Shown here: positions 62,582 to 64,000 of the stretch, piece by piece
How the letters are laid out: each line of letters begins with the position of its first letter
Numbering within the stretch: the first letter of the stretch is position 1
DNA from: Arcticibacter eurypsychrophilus
GTDB taxonomy: Bacteria > Bacteroidota > Bacteroidia > Sphingobacteriales > Sphingobacteriaceae
Direction of reading: 5' to 3'
Length of the DNA: 64,000 nt
Assembly: GCF_001730525.1 (NCBI RefSeq)
Contig: NZ_MDFN01000026.1
Coordinates: 1 to 64,000, forward strand
Translations under genes and position numbers: made by a program
The notes under the pieces: model-generated
Told to the model about the DNA's origin: nothing
Databases searched by the model: none
Seen by the model: the letters and a program-made list of their open reading frames with translations, nothing else

Positions 62582-63196
62582 ATGTTGTTTGATGATACGT
62601 ATAAAACGTTAGGCCAGCAGGGCGAAGGAATATTCCGCGATAAAGGAAGTAAGTTTCTCGGATTTGCTTTCCCTGTACGCACGGAAGAAGACGTAAAAAT
62701 CCACCTTGCTAGTATTCGTTCCTTACATCCAAAAGCCAGGCATTACTGCTGGGCGGTCAGATTTACAACGGATCGGTCGATATTTAAGCTAAATGATGAT
62801 GGGGAACCTTCGGGCAGTGCCGCTCGTCCTATTCTTAACACACTCCTTTCTTTCGATGTAACAAACGTTTTAATTATAGTAGTGCGTTATTTCGGAGGAA
62901 CTCTGCTTGGGATACCGGGATTAATTCATGCCTATAAAAATGCTGCTATTGAGGCATTAAACAATGCAGTGATTATAAATAAAAGTCTGATCGATGTATA
63001 TCGTTTTGAATTTGGATACATCGATGTGAATTCGGTCATGCGAATAATTAAAGACTTTGAGATCAATATACTGAACCAGGAGTTTGATAATGACTGTGCA
63101 ATGGAACTTGAAATAAGAAAGGGTAATCTGGATAATGTATTGGGTAAAATGGGAAAGATCAACAATTTAAAGATGACATATTTGTATTCGTACTAA
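62582..63196 (+). CDS. IMPACT/YigZ family protein
   Basis: 204 residues. The UPF0029 N-terminal domain has GEGIFRDKGSKFLGFAFPVRTEEDVK, HPKARHYCWAVRF and the DDGEPSGSAARPILN motif typical of the family; IVVRYFGGTLLGIPGLIHAYKNA follows and a short C-terminal domain ends it. YigZ/IMPACT proteins are conserved but of uncertain molecular role, linked to translational control in eukaryotes. Preceded by TATCATTG, a -7-like box, 11 bp before the ATG. Confidence 0.9.
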   Translation: MLFDDTYKTLGQQGEGIFRDKGSKFLGFAFPVRTEEDVKIHLASIRSLHPKARHYCWAVRFTTDRSIFKLNDDGEPSGSAARPILNTLLSFDVTNVLIIVVRYFGGTLLGIPGLIHAYKNAAIEALNNAVIINKSLIDVYRFEFGYIDVNSVMRIIKDFEINILNQEFDNDCAMELEIRKGNLDNVLGKMGKINNLKMTYLYSY

Positions 63197-63241
63197 ATGT
63201 TCTTAAACTTAAAATAAATAGTCTAATAGACAGGGCAAAGG

Positions 63242-63283
63242 TTTTCCTTATCAGTTATATAAAACCATAGCTGATAAGGAAAA
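63242..63283. terminator. Bidirectional terminator, 17-bp stem
   Basis: TTTTCCTTATCAGTTAT (63242-63258) pairs with ATAGCTGATAAGGAAAA (63267-63283), with one G-U, around an ATAAAACC loop. It lies between the IMPACT gene and the convergent 86-codon gene, with A/T runs at both ends, so it can serve both. Confidence 0.85.
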
Positions 63284-63286
63284 TGC

Positions 63287-63547
63287 TTAATTATTCAATT
63301 TTCTATCCATGTTACGTGTAATCTGACTAACCAGATAAGCGGGAATCCGACCATTTACTAAATTCCAGGAATGATCACTATTCTGCGTCAAAGTCCCCAA
63401 ATAGGTATCATTGTCCATTTTCATGGTGTAGCCATCCAGGCCTTTCGTAACAACAATTTCGTTGAATTCTCCATTATCAAAAAGACTAATGAAGAAATTG
63501 TAGCATTTTACTGCTTGTGCTTCGATACTATTCATATCCGTTTCCAT
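63287..63547 (-). CDS. Small protein of unknown function, 86 residues
   Basis: METDMNSIEAQAVKCYNFFISLFDNGEFNEIVVTKGLDGY; no signal peptide or membrane segment, with mixed helix and strand. A start four codons later (MNSIEAQ) is possible. It is bordered by the bidirectional terminator at its 3' end and by an 83-bp gap from the Tex-like gene. No family is recognised. Confidence 0.5.
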   Translation of the reverse strand: METDMNSIEAQAVKCYNFFISLFDNGEFNEIVVTKGLDGYTMKMDNDTYLGTLTQNSDHSWNLVNGRIPAYLVSQITRNMDRKLNN

Positions 63548-63630
63548 GTTTTATTAACCATTGATAGGAATGATTTGTTCTCACAAAAAAATAAATATTT
63601 CATACTAATTTAACATTGAGAAGCTGCTAC

Positions 63631-64000
63631 TTAAGAAAACCTATTTTTCAGCGCATTCAACTGATCCTGAAACCCAACCTGAGGTTTATCATTAGTTTTA
63701 TCAGATTGCTTTTTGGCCTCAGGAATACGCTTTTCCTGCTTCATTACACTTTCTTCCACTTTCATCGATAATGCGATTCTTTTTCTTGCGCTGTCGACCT
63801 CCGTAACCTTCACCTGCACTTTTTGATGAACCTTCACTATCTCATTTGGATCTTTAATGAAACGGTTTGATAGCTGACTTAAATGAACCAATCCGTCCTG
63901 ATGCACTCCAATATCGACAAAGGCACCAAAACTGGTAATATTGGTCACAATCCCACTCAGAACCATCCCTACCCTCAGATCATTCATATTATTAACTCCA
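63631..64000 (-). CDS. tex: Tex-like transcription accessory protein, C-terminal part (cut by window edge)
   Basis: The frame runs past the right edge: codons before the Met at 63987 read GVNN, then [43 protein letters not shown], an S1 RNA-binding domain, and a basic tail with [27 protein letters not shown]1 domain plus the preceding GVNNMNDL is the usual end of Tex proteins, which bind nucleic acids and affect transcription. Only the last 122 codons are in the window. Confidence 0.8.
   Translation of the reverse strand, partial: GVNNMNDLRVGMVLSGIVTNITSFGAFVDIGVHQDGLVHLSQLSNRFIKDPNEIVKVHQKVQVKVTEVDSARKRIALSMKVEESVMKQEKRIPEAKKQSDKTNDKPQVGFQDQLNALKNRFS

Overview
The window looks like a chromosomal segment of a Bacteroidetes bacterium, most likely Sphingobacteriaceae (Pedobacter-like). 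Evidence: AT-rich DNA, promoters of the TTG-N19-TAnnTTTG type (ATG often only a few bases behind a TAnnTTTG box), a FecI/FecR/STN/TonB-receptor unit, DUF4249, DUF5362 and DUF4142 proteins, an OmpA-type protein with TPR, beta-propeller, CRD and OmpA parts (PorE-like), and a SigK/RskA plus Tat-type ferritin-like pair.

Layout. 1-0.9 kb: no gene, but two tandem leftward promoters with near-identical start regions, as expected upstream of an rRNA operon lying left of the window. 0.9-4.4 kb: DUF5362 membrane protein, then a CocE-type hydrolase and a nitrilase-family amidohydrolase. 4.45-5.5 kb: an IS982-like element with 21-bp inverted repeats, a 7-bp target duplication and a frameshifted transposase. 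5.7-10.8 kb: a decayed tandem duplication whose unit was oleate hydratase / PH-like membrane protein / WYL regulator / 55-codon membrane peptide / palindromic operator; each copy has lost different parts. 10.8-12.7 kb: cREC protein, second WYL regulator and DinB protein. 12.75-19.3 kb (minus strand): ECF sigma, FecR, a separate STN-domain protein, TonB-dependent receptor and DUF4249 lipoprotein, read as a cell-surface signalling and uptake operon. 19.4-22.5 kb: chromate locus with an esterase-like Ig module, a ChrB-AraC fusion regulator, an outer-membrane protein and ChrA. 22.6-30.8 kb: CHAD, MsrA, TetR, lipoproteins, tRNA-Val and several broken genes. 30.9-34.3 kb: SWIM/SNF2 helicase. 34.3-37.4 kb: SigK/RskA divergent from two exported ferritin-like proteins. 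37.5-44 kb: TupA-like ATP-grasp, aldo/keto reductase, DUF6600 protein, ferritin and a CrtA-like monooxygenase.

44.3-64 kb is mostly housekeeping: lepA-folD, queE, PorE-like protein, alaS, MerR, lipid kinase, DUF4142 lipoprotein, then a minus-strand run ppc - Anbu proteasome homologue - transglutaminase - AsmA-like protein - Gfo/Idh/MocA oxidoreductase, an IMPACT protein, and the 3' end of a Tex-like gene cut by the window edge.

The least ordinary points are the asymmetrically decayed tandem duplication with its conserved TATGCAG-N5-CTGCATA palindrome, the ChrB-AraC fusion in a chromate operon, the STN domain split from its receptor, and the Anbu-transglutaminase pair coupled to an atypical PEP carboxylase. 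All functional calls rest on reading motifs by eye; no database search was run.
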